From Paraburkholderia megapolitana (GTDB lineage Bacteria > Pseudomonadota > Gammaproteobacteria > Burkholderiales > Burkholderiaceae), in contig NZ_CP041743.1 in the NCBI RefSeq assembly GCF_007556815.1, positions 868,001-932,000 on the forward strand: a stretch of 64,000 bases of DNA. Reading direction: 5' to 3'. A program made the translations under genes and the position numbers. Positions 1-6,983 of the stretch are shown one piece after another. Below the pieces are notes generated by a model, which was given only the letters and a program-made list of their open reading frames with translations, did no database searches and was not told where the DNA came from. Numbering within the stretch: position 1 is the stretch's first letter; each line of letters starts with the position of its first letter.

Positions 1-1106
1 TGATCATGAATCTGTTCACCGAGCCCGCTGAGCGCGCGAAGGCGATGGGCATCTACGGCTTCGTGTGCGCGGGCGGCGGCAGTATCGGTGTGCTGCTCGG
101 CGGCCTGCTGACCAACGTACTGAGCTGGCACTGGATCTTCCTCGTCAATCTGCCTATCGGCATTGCGGTTTACGCATTGTGTATCGGCCTGCTGCCCGAC
201 GGCCGCGGCCATGCGGAAGGCGAAAAGCTCGACGTGGCCGGCGCCGCGACAATCACAGTTTCGCTGATGCTCGCGGTCTATGCGATCGTCAATGGCAACG
301 AGGCAGGCTGGACTTCGGCACAAACGCTCGGGCTGCTGGCCGTCGCGGTCGTGCTGTTTGCGGTGTTCCTGCTGATCGAGGCACGCGTACAGCATCCGCT
401 GATGCCGCTCGGCCTGTTCCGCCTGCGCAACGTCGCGGTGGCCAACGTGGCTGCTGTGCTATGGGCCGCGGCGATGTTCGCGTGGTTCTTCATCTCGGCA
501 CTGTATCTGCAGCGCGTACTCGGTTACCGGCCGCTGCAGGTCGGCCTCGCCTTCCTTCCCGCCAACGTGATCATGGCGTTCTTCTCGCTGGGCCTGTCGG
601 CAAAATTCGTGATGCGCTTCGGTATCCGGATACCGCTCGCCGTGGGGCTCGGTATCGCTGCCGTGGGTCTGTTGCTGTTTGCTCGCGCACCGGTCGATGG
701 ACACTTCGTCGTCGACACCTTGCCCGGCATGCTGCTGCTCGGCTTCGGTGCCGGCATCGCGTTCAACCCAATGCTGCTCGCCGCCATGAGCGACGTCGAA
801 CCGGGCGAGTCGGGTCTTGCTTCGGGTATGGTCAACACCTCGTTCATGATGGGCGGCGCACTCGGTCTCGCCGTGCTGGCAAGTCTCGCCGCGGCACGCA
901 GTGAAACGCTCTCTGCGGCACACGCGCCGGAAGCGGTGGCGCTAAACGGCGGTTATCACGTGGCGTTCGTGTTTGGCGCGGTGTTTGCGGCGCTCGCAGC
1001 ACTCGTGGGTGGGCTCTTTCTGCGCGTGGGCCGGCACGCAGGTGCGCCCGAAGCAGCGCACGGCGCGCAGGCCGACGACACCGGTGCGGCAACCGGCAAT
1101 ACGTGA
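1..1106 (+). CDS. MFS drug exporter, DHA2 (EmrB/QacA-like) family, 5' truncated
   Basis: Integral inner-membrane protein, probably a proton-driven efflux pump for small toxic molecules. The frame is open through the left edge, so the ATG at 6 is almost certainly internal. The visible 366 residues begin near the fifth helix of a 14-helix transporter (a GxxxGPxxGG-like stretch, residues 15-36, followed by WHWIFLVNLPIG, typical of DHA2 proteins). About ten further hydrophobic segments follow, and the tail from about residue 340 is charged and low-complexity. DHA2 family members are usually 450-520 residues, so roughly 100-130 N-terminal residues lie outside the window. The substrate cannot be read from the sequence. 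A terminator-like hairpin follows directly. Confidence 0.85.
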   Translation, partial: IMNLFTEPAERAKAMGIYGFVCAGGGSIGVLLGGLLTNVLSWHWIFLVNLPIGIAVYALCIGLLPDGRGHAEGEKLDVAGAATITVSLMLAVYAIVNGNEAGWTSAQTLGLLAVAVVLFAVFLLIEARVQHPLMPLGLFRLRNVAVANVAAVLWAAAMFAWFFISALYLQRVLGYRPLQVGLAFLPANVIMAFFSLGLSAKFVMRFGIRIPLAVGLGIAAVGLLLFARAPVDGHFVVDTLPGMLLLGFGAGIAFNPMLLAAMSDVEPGESGLASGMVNTSFMMGGALGLAVLASLAAARSETLSAAHAPEAVALNGGYHVAFVFGAVFAALAALVGGLFLRVGRHAGAPEAAHGAQADDTGAATGNT

Positions 1107-1108
1107 CA

Positions 1109-1138
1109 CGAAGGGGCGGTGCGTGGCATCGCCCTTCG
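1109..1138 (+). terminator. Hairpin after the MFS gene
   Basis: Three bases after the stop codon, a stem of about 13 bp (CGAAGGGGCGGTGC against GCATCGCCCTTCG, one bulge, one G-U) closes a 3-nt loop. There is no clean U tract, so terminator function is inferred from position and stem strength. Confidence 0.5.
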
Positions 1139-1222
1139 CGTCAGCTTCATCTGAGCAAGATCGATCAAATGAGCGGCAACGACGCTAGCTATGCTGGCTT
1201 CATGCTGACATGAGAGTTGACG

Positions 1223-2056
1223 ATGAACCCGGTAGGCAAGGCACTCTGGTTTATCGAAAGCCACTTCGCGAAAGAGCTGACGCTCGATGACATCGCGAAC
1301 GGCGGATGCGTGTCGCGCTTTCATCTGGCGCGCGCATTCGAAGCGGCAACCGGCTACCCCGTGATGCGCTATGTACGCGGACGCCGGTTGACGGAAGCGG
1401 CCCGGCACCTGGCCGACGGTGCGCCGGATATCCTGGCGGTCGCGGTCGAAGCGGGCTACGGCTCTCATGAGGCATTCACGCGCGCGTTTCGCGAGCAGTT
1501 CGGGCTCACGCCCGAGGCGGTGCGCGCACAGGGCCGTGTCGACGGTCTCACTCTCATGGAGCCGCTCAGAATGAATCAAACCTTGCTCACCGATCTGGCG
1601 CCGCCGCGCTTCGAAACAGGTGCTCCGCTTTGCATCGCGGGGCTCAGCGAACGCTACACGTGCGACACCAGCTCCGGCATTCCCGCGCAATGGCAACGCT
1701 TTTCCGCTCACTTCGGCAACGTATCCGGCCAGGTCGGTATGGTCGCGTACGGCGTCTGCTACAACGCCGATGAAAGCGGCAATTTCGACTACATGTGCGG
1801 CGTCGAAGTACGCGATTTTTCTGGCGTGTCGGCGCCCCTCACACATCTGCGAATTCCCGGGCAGCGCTATGCGGTGTTTGCGCATCGCGAGCATGTTTCG
1901 ACGATCCGCCGCACGTGGAGCACGATCTGGAACAAGTGGCTGCCGGAGTCGGGCCATGCGCCCGCCGACGCGCCCTCGTTCGAGCGCTACGACGAAGCGT
2001 TCGATCCTGTCACCGGTATGGGCGGTTTCGAAATCTGGTTGCCGCTGAAAAGCTGA
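1223..2056 (+). CDS. AraC-family transcriptional regulator with GyrI-like effector domain
   Basis: DNA-binding regulator of the Rob/SoxS-like type. The N-terminal ~100 residues carry the two helix-turn-helix motifs of AraC proteins (LTLDDIANGGCVSRFHLARA and the second helix pair ending EAFTRAFREQFGLTPE). Residues ~115-277 resemble the GyrI-like/SOUL-type small-molecule binding domain that follows such N-terminal HTHs in stress regulators, ending in the typical IWLPLK. I chose ATG 1223 over the in-frame TTG at 1217 because a GAGAG-like ribosome site precedes it. It ends 3 bp from the convergent P450 gene. The effector and targets are unknown; the upstream exporter is a natural candidate target. 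Confidence 0.85.
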   Translation: MNPVGKALWFIESHFAKELTLDDIANGGCVSRFHLARAFEAATGYPVMRYVRGRRLTEAARHLADGAPDILAVAVEAGYGSHEAFTRAFREQFGLTPEAVRAQGRVDGLTLMEPLRMNQTLLTDLAPPRFETGAPLCIAGLSERYTCDTSSGIPAQWQRFSAHFGNVSGQVGMVAYGVCYNADESGNFDYMCGVEVRDFSGVSAPLTHLRIPGQRYAVFAHREHVSTIRRTWSTIWNKWLPESGHAPADAPSFERYDEAFDPVTGMGGFEIWLPLKS

Positions 2057-2059
2057 CGC

Positions 2060-3271
2060 TCAGGCTGCGGCGGTCACCACCCGCAGCGACTCCACGCCCC
2101 GCAGGTTATTGCGCGGATGCCAGATCAACTGATCCAGATTGGTCGGTTGCATGTCCGGAAAGCGACTCAGCAACGCGCCGATCGCCACTTCGATTTCAAG
2201 CTGCGCGAGCCGCGCGCCGAGGCAATAGTGAATGCCGCCGCCAAACGCCAGTGACGGTACGTTGCCCTCGCGGCTGAAATCGAGCTGATCGGGATGCGCA
2301 AACACCGCGGGGTCGCGATTCGCCGCGCCGACCAGCATGAACACGATGGTTCCGCGTGCGAGGGTAGCGTCACCGATCGCGACGTCCTCAAGCGCGGTAC
2401 GTACCACCATCTGAACCGAGCTGTCGTAACGCATGCATTCCGTGATCGCCTTCGGAATCAGTGCTGGGTCGCGCTTGAGCGCAAGGAGCTGCACCGGCTG
2501 ACGGAACAGTGCGATAAATGCATTGCCGATCATGTTCGACGTGGTTTCGTGGCCGGCGATGAACAACAGGATCACGTTCGAAATGATTTCCTCGTCGCTC
2601 AGCGTCGCGCCGTCGTCCTCGACGCTCACCAGCGAGGAAATGATGTCGTCGCCAGGGCTGGCACGCCGCTGCTCGACCACTTGCCGGAAATACCATTCAA
2701 GCGTGAGCGCGGCTTCGTTCGCCTCGGCTAGCCGCGCTTCGTCGAGCGGCGCGAGATCGAATGCGGCGATCAGACGGCTGGCTGCCGCGCCGAGTTTCAG
2801 GCCATCCGCCGGCGAAATACCCAGCAGACGACAAATGATTTCAACCGGCAACGGCAATGCGTATTCGGCAACCAGATCGAATTCGGCTTTCGAGCCGATC
2901 CTGGCGAGAAGATCGTCGCTCGTCATCTCGACGATTTCCCTCAGCTTTTCAATCTGTTTCGCATTGAAAGCCTTCATCAGAAGCGTTCTCAACCTGGTGT
3001 GAGAAGGCGGATTCATCATCAGGAAGGTCCGGCTCAATGCCTGAAACACGGGGTACTGGGTCGCCGCTTCCCCGTAACGCACGCTCACGCTTTGCAGATA
3101 GGTTTTGCCCATGCGCCGGTCGCGCAGCAACGCATCGATGATTTCAAAACGGCCCGTCACCAGGACGTTGGGCGCAACGGGCAGCAGCGGGCCCGCTTCA
3201 CGCACCTTCTCGTATATCGGGTAAGGATCGGTGAAAAAGGCCGGCGATGAAAAGCTTGCGAAATTCATCAT
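2060..3271 (-). CDS. Cytochrome P450 (soluble bacterial type)
   Basis: Heme monooxygenase, about 403 residues, the usual size of bacterial class I P450s. All hallmarks are present: I-helix AGHETTS (about residues 239-245), K-helix ExxR as ECMR (278-281), and the heme loop FGGGIHYCLGARL with the axial cysteine at about 350. There is no membrane anchor. An in-frame ATG exists at 3346, but the alignable P450 N-terminus (FSSPAFFTDPYPIYEKVRE) begins just after the tandem ATGs at 3271 and 3268, so I start at 3271. No ferredoxin or ferredoxin reductase is encoded nearby, so it must borrow electron donors from elsewhere. The substrate is unknown. Confidence 0.93.
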   Translation of the reverse strand: MMNFASFSSPAFFTDPYPIYEKVREAGPLLPVAPNVLVTGRFEIIDALLRDRRMGKTYLQSVSVRYGEAATQYPVFQALSRTFLMMNPPSHTRLRTLLMKAFNAKQIEKLREIVEMTSDDLLARIGSKAEFDLVAEYALPLPVEIICRLLGISPADGLKLGAAASRLIAAFDLAPLDEARLAEANEAALTLEWYFRQVVEQRRASPGDDIISSLVSVEDDGATLSDEEIISNVILLFIAGHETTSNMIGNAFIALFRQPVQLLALKRDPALIPKAITECMRYDSSVQMVVRTALEDVAIGDATLARGTIVFMLVGAANRDPAVFAHPDQLDFSREGNVPSLAFGGGIHYCLGARLAQLEIEVAIGALLSRFPDMQPTNLDQLIWHPRNNLRGVESLRVVTAAA

Positions 3272-3582
3272 GCAGGTGGATTCCAGAAAGACGGTTGGAC
3301 GATCGTTCGCGCTGCATACATCAGCGATAACGGTTGGCGAGCCCATTTATTTCACTACCGCAGCGGATTTTTACCGAAGAAGGTCTGTTTCCGCACCGCC
3401 TTCTTTGTATCTCAATGTATCTGCACCACCCGCCGGTACACAACGATTCGCTAGCGCCCATTGCGGACATAAGCCAGATACGTCCCGGGAGCCAAATACC
3501 TCCAAGCCAGTTTATCTGGCTTTGCTAACCCGAAACGCAGACGGGTGTTTGCGTCCAGAACCATTCTCTTGAGGTGAAAATC
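3272..3582. other. Divergent intergenic region between P450 and DUF4148 genes
   Basis: No convincing gene lies here. It must hold both divergent promoters. A perfect 7-bp inverted repeat, AAGCCAG (3504-3510) and CTGGCTT (3516-3522) with a 5-nt loop, lies about 60 bp upstream of the DUF4148 start. It could be a leader hairpin or a protein-binding site. No clear -35/-10 pair was recognised. Confidence 0.5.
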
Positions 3583-3897
3583 ATGAAAGTTATTCAATCG
3601 CTCATCGTCGCTGCTGTTGTCGCTCTCCCGGCCCTGTCGTTCGCCCAATCGAATCAACCGTTGACCCGCGCGGAAGTCCGCGCACAACTGGTCGAACTGG
3701 AACAGGCCGGCTACAACCCCTCCAGCGATCAAACGCAATATCCGGCGAACATCCAGGCAGCTCAGGCACGTCTCGATGCCCAGAAGGGCCTGACGGCATC
3801 GTCGTATGGCTCAGCAGCGGCAGGCACCTCGGCGTCGGGCTTCCACTCGTCGGAAGACAATGTCGTCGGTCTCGGCCCGATTTACGCCAAGCCGTAA
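3583..3897 (+). CDS. DUF4148 family small secreted protein
   Basis: A 104-residue exported protein. It has a signal peptide (KVIQSLIVAAVVALPALSFA, cleavage near residue 21), then the DUF4148 signature LTRAEVRAQLVELEQAGYNP and a short repeat-like YPANIQAAQARL stretch. The C-terminal part is rich in small residues (SYGSAAAGTSASG). DUF4148 proteins are abundant, often multi-copy, in Burkholderiales; no function is established. The start is ATG 3583 with GAGG at 3571-3574 as ribosome site; the in-frame GTG at 3574 overlaps that site. It is monocistronic, followed by a terminator hairpin. Confidence 0.9.
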   Translation: MKVIQSLIVAAVVALPALSFAQSNQPLTRAEVRAQLVELEQAGYNPSSDQTQYPANIQAAQARLDAQKGLTASSYGSAAAGTSASGFHSSEDNVVGLGPIYAKP

Positions 3898-3904
3898 CGT
3901 GAAG

Positions 3905-3947
3905 CGTAAGGTCCGGGCGGTGGCGCTCCCGCTCGCCCGGTCTTACG
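3905..3947 (+). terminator. Terminator hairpin after the DUF4148 gene
   Basis: CGTAAGGTCCGGGCG (3905-3919) pairs with CGCCCGGTCTTACG (3934-3947) with one bulge. The stem starts 7 bp after the stop codon. A weak T-rich tract follows. Confidence 0.6.
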
Positions 3948-4144
3948 AAATGTTGCTTCAGCTCTCCGGTGCGTGCGTTTCGTGCACCGTCTCGCGCATT
4001 GTCGTGCATTTCCTCCTGCGCTTTCCTAGCTTGAACGTCGGCTTGCTCTGCGGTCTGCGGTGACGACAGGGGTGGGTGACGCGTCTTCTCCCCAGGCGAG
4101 CGTGGGCTTCGCAAAGCTCATCGAGCTACACAAGGGGAATCACC

Positions 4145-5176
4145 ATGTCTGACCAGATCAACAGTCGTCGGCGGCGTCTGCTCGGCACGACGATGGCCGG
4201 TATCAGCCTGATGGAACTGGGGTTGAGTGGACTCGCTCGTGCGCAGTCCACCGACACGCCTGCGGGCTCCCACACCGTTTCGTTCGAGAACCTGCGGCAA
4301 GTCAACGCGGGCACGCTCAGCATCGGCTACGCGGAAGCGGGTCCGCAGAATGGAACGGTTGTTATCCTGCTGCACGGCTGGCCCTACGACATTTATAGCT
4401 TCGCCGAGGTCACGCCGTTGCTCGCGGCCGCCGGCTACCGGGTCATCGTGCCGTATCTGCGCGGGTATGGATCGACGCGGTTTCTCTCTGCTGATACACC
4501 GCGCAATGGTCAACAGGCAGTCATTGCAGTAGACATCATTGCGCTGATGGACGCCCTGAAAATCGATCAGGCTATTTTCGGCGGTTTCGACTGGGGTGCC
4601 CGCACGGCAAATATCATCGCCGCATTGTGGCCGCAGCGCTGCAAGGCGATGGTGTCGGTGAGCGGTTATCTGATCGGCAGCCAGGAAGCCAACCAGACAC
4701 CGCTGCCGCCGAAGGCCGAGCAGACATGGTGGTATCTGTTCTATTTCGCCACCGAGCGCGGCCACGCCGGCTACGACGCAAACCGCCACGATTTCAACAA
4801 GCTGATCTGGCGCACCGCATCGCCGAAATGGAATTTCGACGATGCGACGTACGATCGTTCCGCCGAGTCGTTCAACAACCCGGATCATGTCGCGGTGGTG
4901 ATTCACAACTATCGCTGGCGTCTGGGGCTCGTTAAAGGCGAAGCGCAATACGACGACCTCGAGCAGCGCCTGGCGAAGGCGCCGACTATTTCCGTTCCGA
5001 CCATCACGATGGAAGGCGATGCCAATGGTGCGCCACATCCGGACCCTGCCGCCTATGCGAAGAAGTTCACGGGCAAGTATGCGCATCGAAACATCGGCGG
5101 CGGCATAGGGCATAACCTGCCGCAGGAAGCGCCGAAGGCGTTCGCCGATGCGGTCATCGATGTCGCGCGTTTTTAG
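4145..5176 (+). CDS. Tat-exported alpha/beta hydrolase, epoxide-hydrolase-like
   Basis: A 343-residue hydrolase of the epoxide hydrolase/haloalkane dehalogenase branch. Motifs: oxyanion-loop HGWP; a nucleophile elbow GGFDWGAR with aspartate in the nucleophile position (not serine); and a catalytic-histidine region GGGIGHNLPQEAP near the C-terminus. The N-terminus SRRRRLLGTTMAG plus a hydrophobic stretch ending ARAQS looks like a twin-arginine signal, so the enzyme is probably periplasmic; most relatives are cytoplasmic. The start is ATG 4145 behind CAAGGGGAAT. By family, it opens epoxides or dehalogenates through an aspartyl ester; the substrate is unknown. It is convergent with the thioredoxin-like gene across a strong bidirectional hairpin. 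Confidence 0.85.
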   Translation: MSDQINSRRRRLLGTTMAGISLMELGLSGLARAQSTDTPAGSHTVSFENLRQVNAGTLSIGYAEAGPQNGTVVILLHGWPYDIYSFAEVTPLLAAAGYRVIVPYLRGYGSTRFLSADTPRNGQQAVIAVDIIALMDALKIDQAIFGGFDWGARTANIIAALWPQRCKAMVSVSGYLIGSQEANQTPLPPKAEQTWWYLFYFATERGHAGYDANRHDFNKLIWRTASPKWNFDDATYDRSAESFNNPDHVAVVIHNYRWRLGLVKGEAQYDDLEQRLAKAPTISVPTITMEGDANGAPHPDPAAYAKKFTGKYAHRNIGGGIGHNLPQEAPKAFADAVIDVARF

Positions 5177-5245
5177 GTTGAAGGTTTAAACGAACAACCG
5201 CTTGGGTTGTGCTGTCGATGCGTGAGCAAGTCGTCTACAAAGAGC

Positions 5246-5280
5246 CGGGCCGCAGCGATCTTATCTATCGCTGCGGCCCG
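5246..5280. terminator. Bidirectional terminator between hydrolase and thioredoxin-like gene
   Basis: A perfect 14-bp inverted repeat (CGGGCCGCAGCGAT at 5246-5259, ATCGCTGCGGCCCG at 5267-5280) with a 7-nt loop. It sits between two convergent genes and is flanked by short T/A-rich runs. Confidence 0.8.
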
Positions 5281-5323
5281 TTTGTTCGTTGCGGCGCTAG
5301 CCCGGCACCACGCGATGCGTGCG

Positions 5324-5878
5324 TTAGCTCTTCTGAGCGAGCAGCGTCTGAATCGCCGCTTCCGTCTGCGCGTAGTCGCCCTCACCGAAGTGCGTATAGA
5401 CCACCTGCCCTTTCTTGTCGATCAGATAGAACGCAGGCCAGTACTGGTTATCGTAGGCGCGCCACGTCGCGTACTGGTTGTCCTGCGCCACCGGATAAGT
5501 AATGCCGAAACGCTTGATCGCCGTCTTGACGTTGTCCGTATCGCGCTCGAACGGATATTCGGGTGTGTGGACACCAACGACAACCAGTCCCTGATCCTTG
5601 TACTTCTGGTTCCAGCTTTTCACGTAGGGCAGCGTGTTGATGCAGTTGATGCACGTATAAGTCCAGAAATCGACCAGTACGACCTTGCCGCGCAGCTTCT
5701 GGATAGTGAGCGGATCGCTGTTCAGCCATGTCGAGATGCCGGTGAATTCGGGTGCGGTCGAGACGCTCTTATGCGGCTCGGCGACGCCCGTGGTGCCGGT
5801 GGCCGCCGTTGCGGCGATGGTGACCGCGGTTGCAGCCAGGGTAGCGGCCACGGCAAATTTTTGCAGTCGATTCAGCAT
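5324..5878 (-). CDS. Exported thioredoxin-fold protein (TlpA/DipZ C-terminal-like)
   Basis: A 184-residue periplasmic thiol protein. It has an N-terminal signal or anchor (FAVAATLAATAVTIAATAAT), then a thioredoxin fold with the redox motif CINC in the context WTYTCINCINTLPYV. The downstream GVHTPEYPFERD segment matches the thioredoxin domain at the end of DipZ/CcdA fusions. A cis-Pro region (QYWPAFYLID) is visible. Here the domain is free-standing, with no CcdA/DsbD-like membrane part adjacent, so its electron source is not apparent. The start is ATG 5878 with AAAGGA about 8 nt upstream. It may reduce or oxidise exported proteins. Confidence 0.87.
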   Translation of the reverse strand: MLNRLQKFAVAATLAATAVTIAATAATGTTGVAEPHKSVSTAPEFTGISTWLNSDPLTIQKLRGKVVLVDFWTYTCINCINTLPYVKSWNQKYKDQGLVVVGVHTPEYPFERDTDNVKTAIKRFGITYPVAQDNQYATWRAYDNQYWPAFYLIDKKGQVVYTHFGEGDYAQTEAAIQTLLAQKS

Positions 5879-6197
5879 GTCACAGTCCTTTGAGGATAGG
5901 GAATAAGGCGCCAATCCGCGCGGCGATCGACACGTCGTGCTGGCGATCGATGGCGAGCGCGGTCAGCATCACCGGCGGGATGCGCGGTGACGCGATCGTC
6001 AGCAGCCCGGCAGGCAGGGCAAGTGGGAATTCAGGGAGACTCTGCATGTCCAGCGTTCCAGCGGGCGATGGCTGTATTGGAACGTCGGCCGGTATCTGGC
6101 TTGTGTCGGGCACACCGTGCGAGTGCAACGCTTTGTGTATGGCGGCGGGCTGGATACATTGCGCGACAAATCGGCGGTCGGGCAAGGTTTCATGGGC

Positions 6198-6300
6198 AAA
6201 AAAAGACCTCCTGAGAAAGGAGGTCATTCAATAAACGAGTGGGCAGCTTCTGAGGCTTGACTGAGAGATGTCGCAGAGGGGTCCCACACATGCCCACCTC
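6198..6300 (-). ncRNA. Candidate small RNA with intrinsic terminator
   Basis: Read on the minus strand, the element ends in a textbook Rho-independent terminator: GACCTCC (6225-6219), 7-nt loop, GGAGGTC (6211-6205), then seven T (6204-6198). Its 5' half forms a long-range stem GTGGGCA (6297-6291) with TGCCCAC (6245-6239). A -10-like TAGAAT (6309-6304) ends 6-7 nt before that stem, so a transcript of about 100 nt would begin at its foot; the -35 is poor. The terminator stem contains SD-like GGAGG and anti-SD-like CCTCC. No ORF follows closely: the thioredoxin-like gene starts 320 bp downstream, so an independent sRNA is likelier than an attenuator. I do not recognise the family. Confidence 0.55.
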
Positions 6301-6515
6301 TTCATTCTAGGAGTCCTGCAGGCGAAAACTGTAACGCGGGTCATTCAATCTTTCAGGTCACACGGCTCCAGTCGGTTTGACGACGGCATTTGCAATAAAG
6401 GCATGCATTATTTCCATTTTTATGATTATATAAAGCGATAAATAAATATGATTACAATTCACCAAATAATTCAACATCGAATCGATAGCATAATGTCATG
6501 CAAGAATGGCCCATT

Positions 6516-6571
6516 GAAAAAAGACACAATCGAAAAAGCGGTGCGTCATTTTACAAAATAAGTCTTTTTTC
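6516..6571. repeat. Inverted repeat in AT-rich leader region
   Basis: GAAAAAAGAC (6516-6525) and GTCTTTTTTC (6562-6571) form a perfect 10-bp inverted repeat 36 bp apart. They lie in the AT-rich segment (about 6410-6575) upstream of the first adhesin gene. Function is unknown; possibly a regulator site or a weak hairpin. Confidence 0.55.
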
Positions 6572-6583
6572 AGGCAGTGATTT

Positions 6584-6724
6584 GCCATAGAAGGTAAACC
6601 TTTTTCGATCGCATAGATCGCCGGCGTGGCAGAGGCGATCGTGCTCTATGGCGGTTTCTTTGTTACCCATTCTGGAGGGGCATGTCCTTATCCGAAGGGG
6701 TTTCCGGACATGCGTCGGGGGTAA
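6584..6724. promoter_or_regulatory. Two-domain nested inverted-repeat element (putative structured leader)
   Basis: Two adjacent nested stem structures. Domain 1: GCCATAGA (6584-6591) with TCTATGGC (6645-6652), enclosing GATCGCC (6616-6622) with GGCGATC (6634-6640). Domain 2: TTACCC (6663-6668) with GGGTAA (6719-6724), enclosing GCATGTCC (6680-6687) with GGACATGC (6706-6713), whose 18-nt loop contains CCGAAGG. Four perfect stems in 140 bp are hard to explain by chance. The element lies 260 bp upstream of the first adhesin start on the plus strand. It could be a 5' leader (riboswitch-like or thermosensor-like), a separate RNA on either strand, or DNA-binding sites. No known class was recognised. 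Confidence 0.5.
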
Positions 6725-6983
6725 ATTTCCCAGTATTGAGTGCCGCAGACAATGCGTTGTGACACGCACGTTTGCCTTCTAGATTTCATAGCGAAATTTA
6801 TCGACCGGTAGAAAAAAATCTGCAGCACATTCCAGCGAAGCACTTACGAAAACAAGTTGCCAGGCGTCTATTGTTTACCTAGGTTTTTACAAGTAACAAA
6901 GTAGATAAGCCATCCTTAGCATGCGATTAAATTAATTGGTCTGTTACATCTTCTTAATTTATTTGATCTGGAGCTGGCACAAA

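Noticed and set aside
956..1957. 333-codon frame antisense to the AraC regulator
   Set aside because: Shadow of a GC-rich gene; the plus-strand AraC/GyrI-like protein is clear.
4118..5113. 331-codon frame antisense to the epoxide-hydrolase-like gene
   Set aside because: Shadow frame; the plus strand has the full set of hydrolase motifs.
5880..6227. 115-codon minus-strand frame upstream of the thioredoxin-like gene
   Set aside because: It begins inside the sRNA terminator stem, has no family features and no ribosome site of its own beyond the terminator GGAGG.
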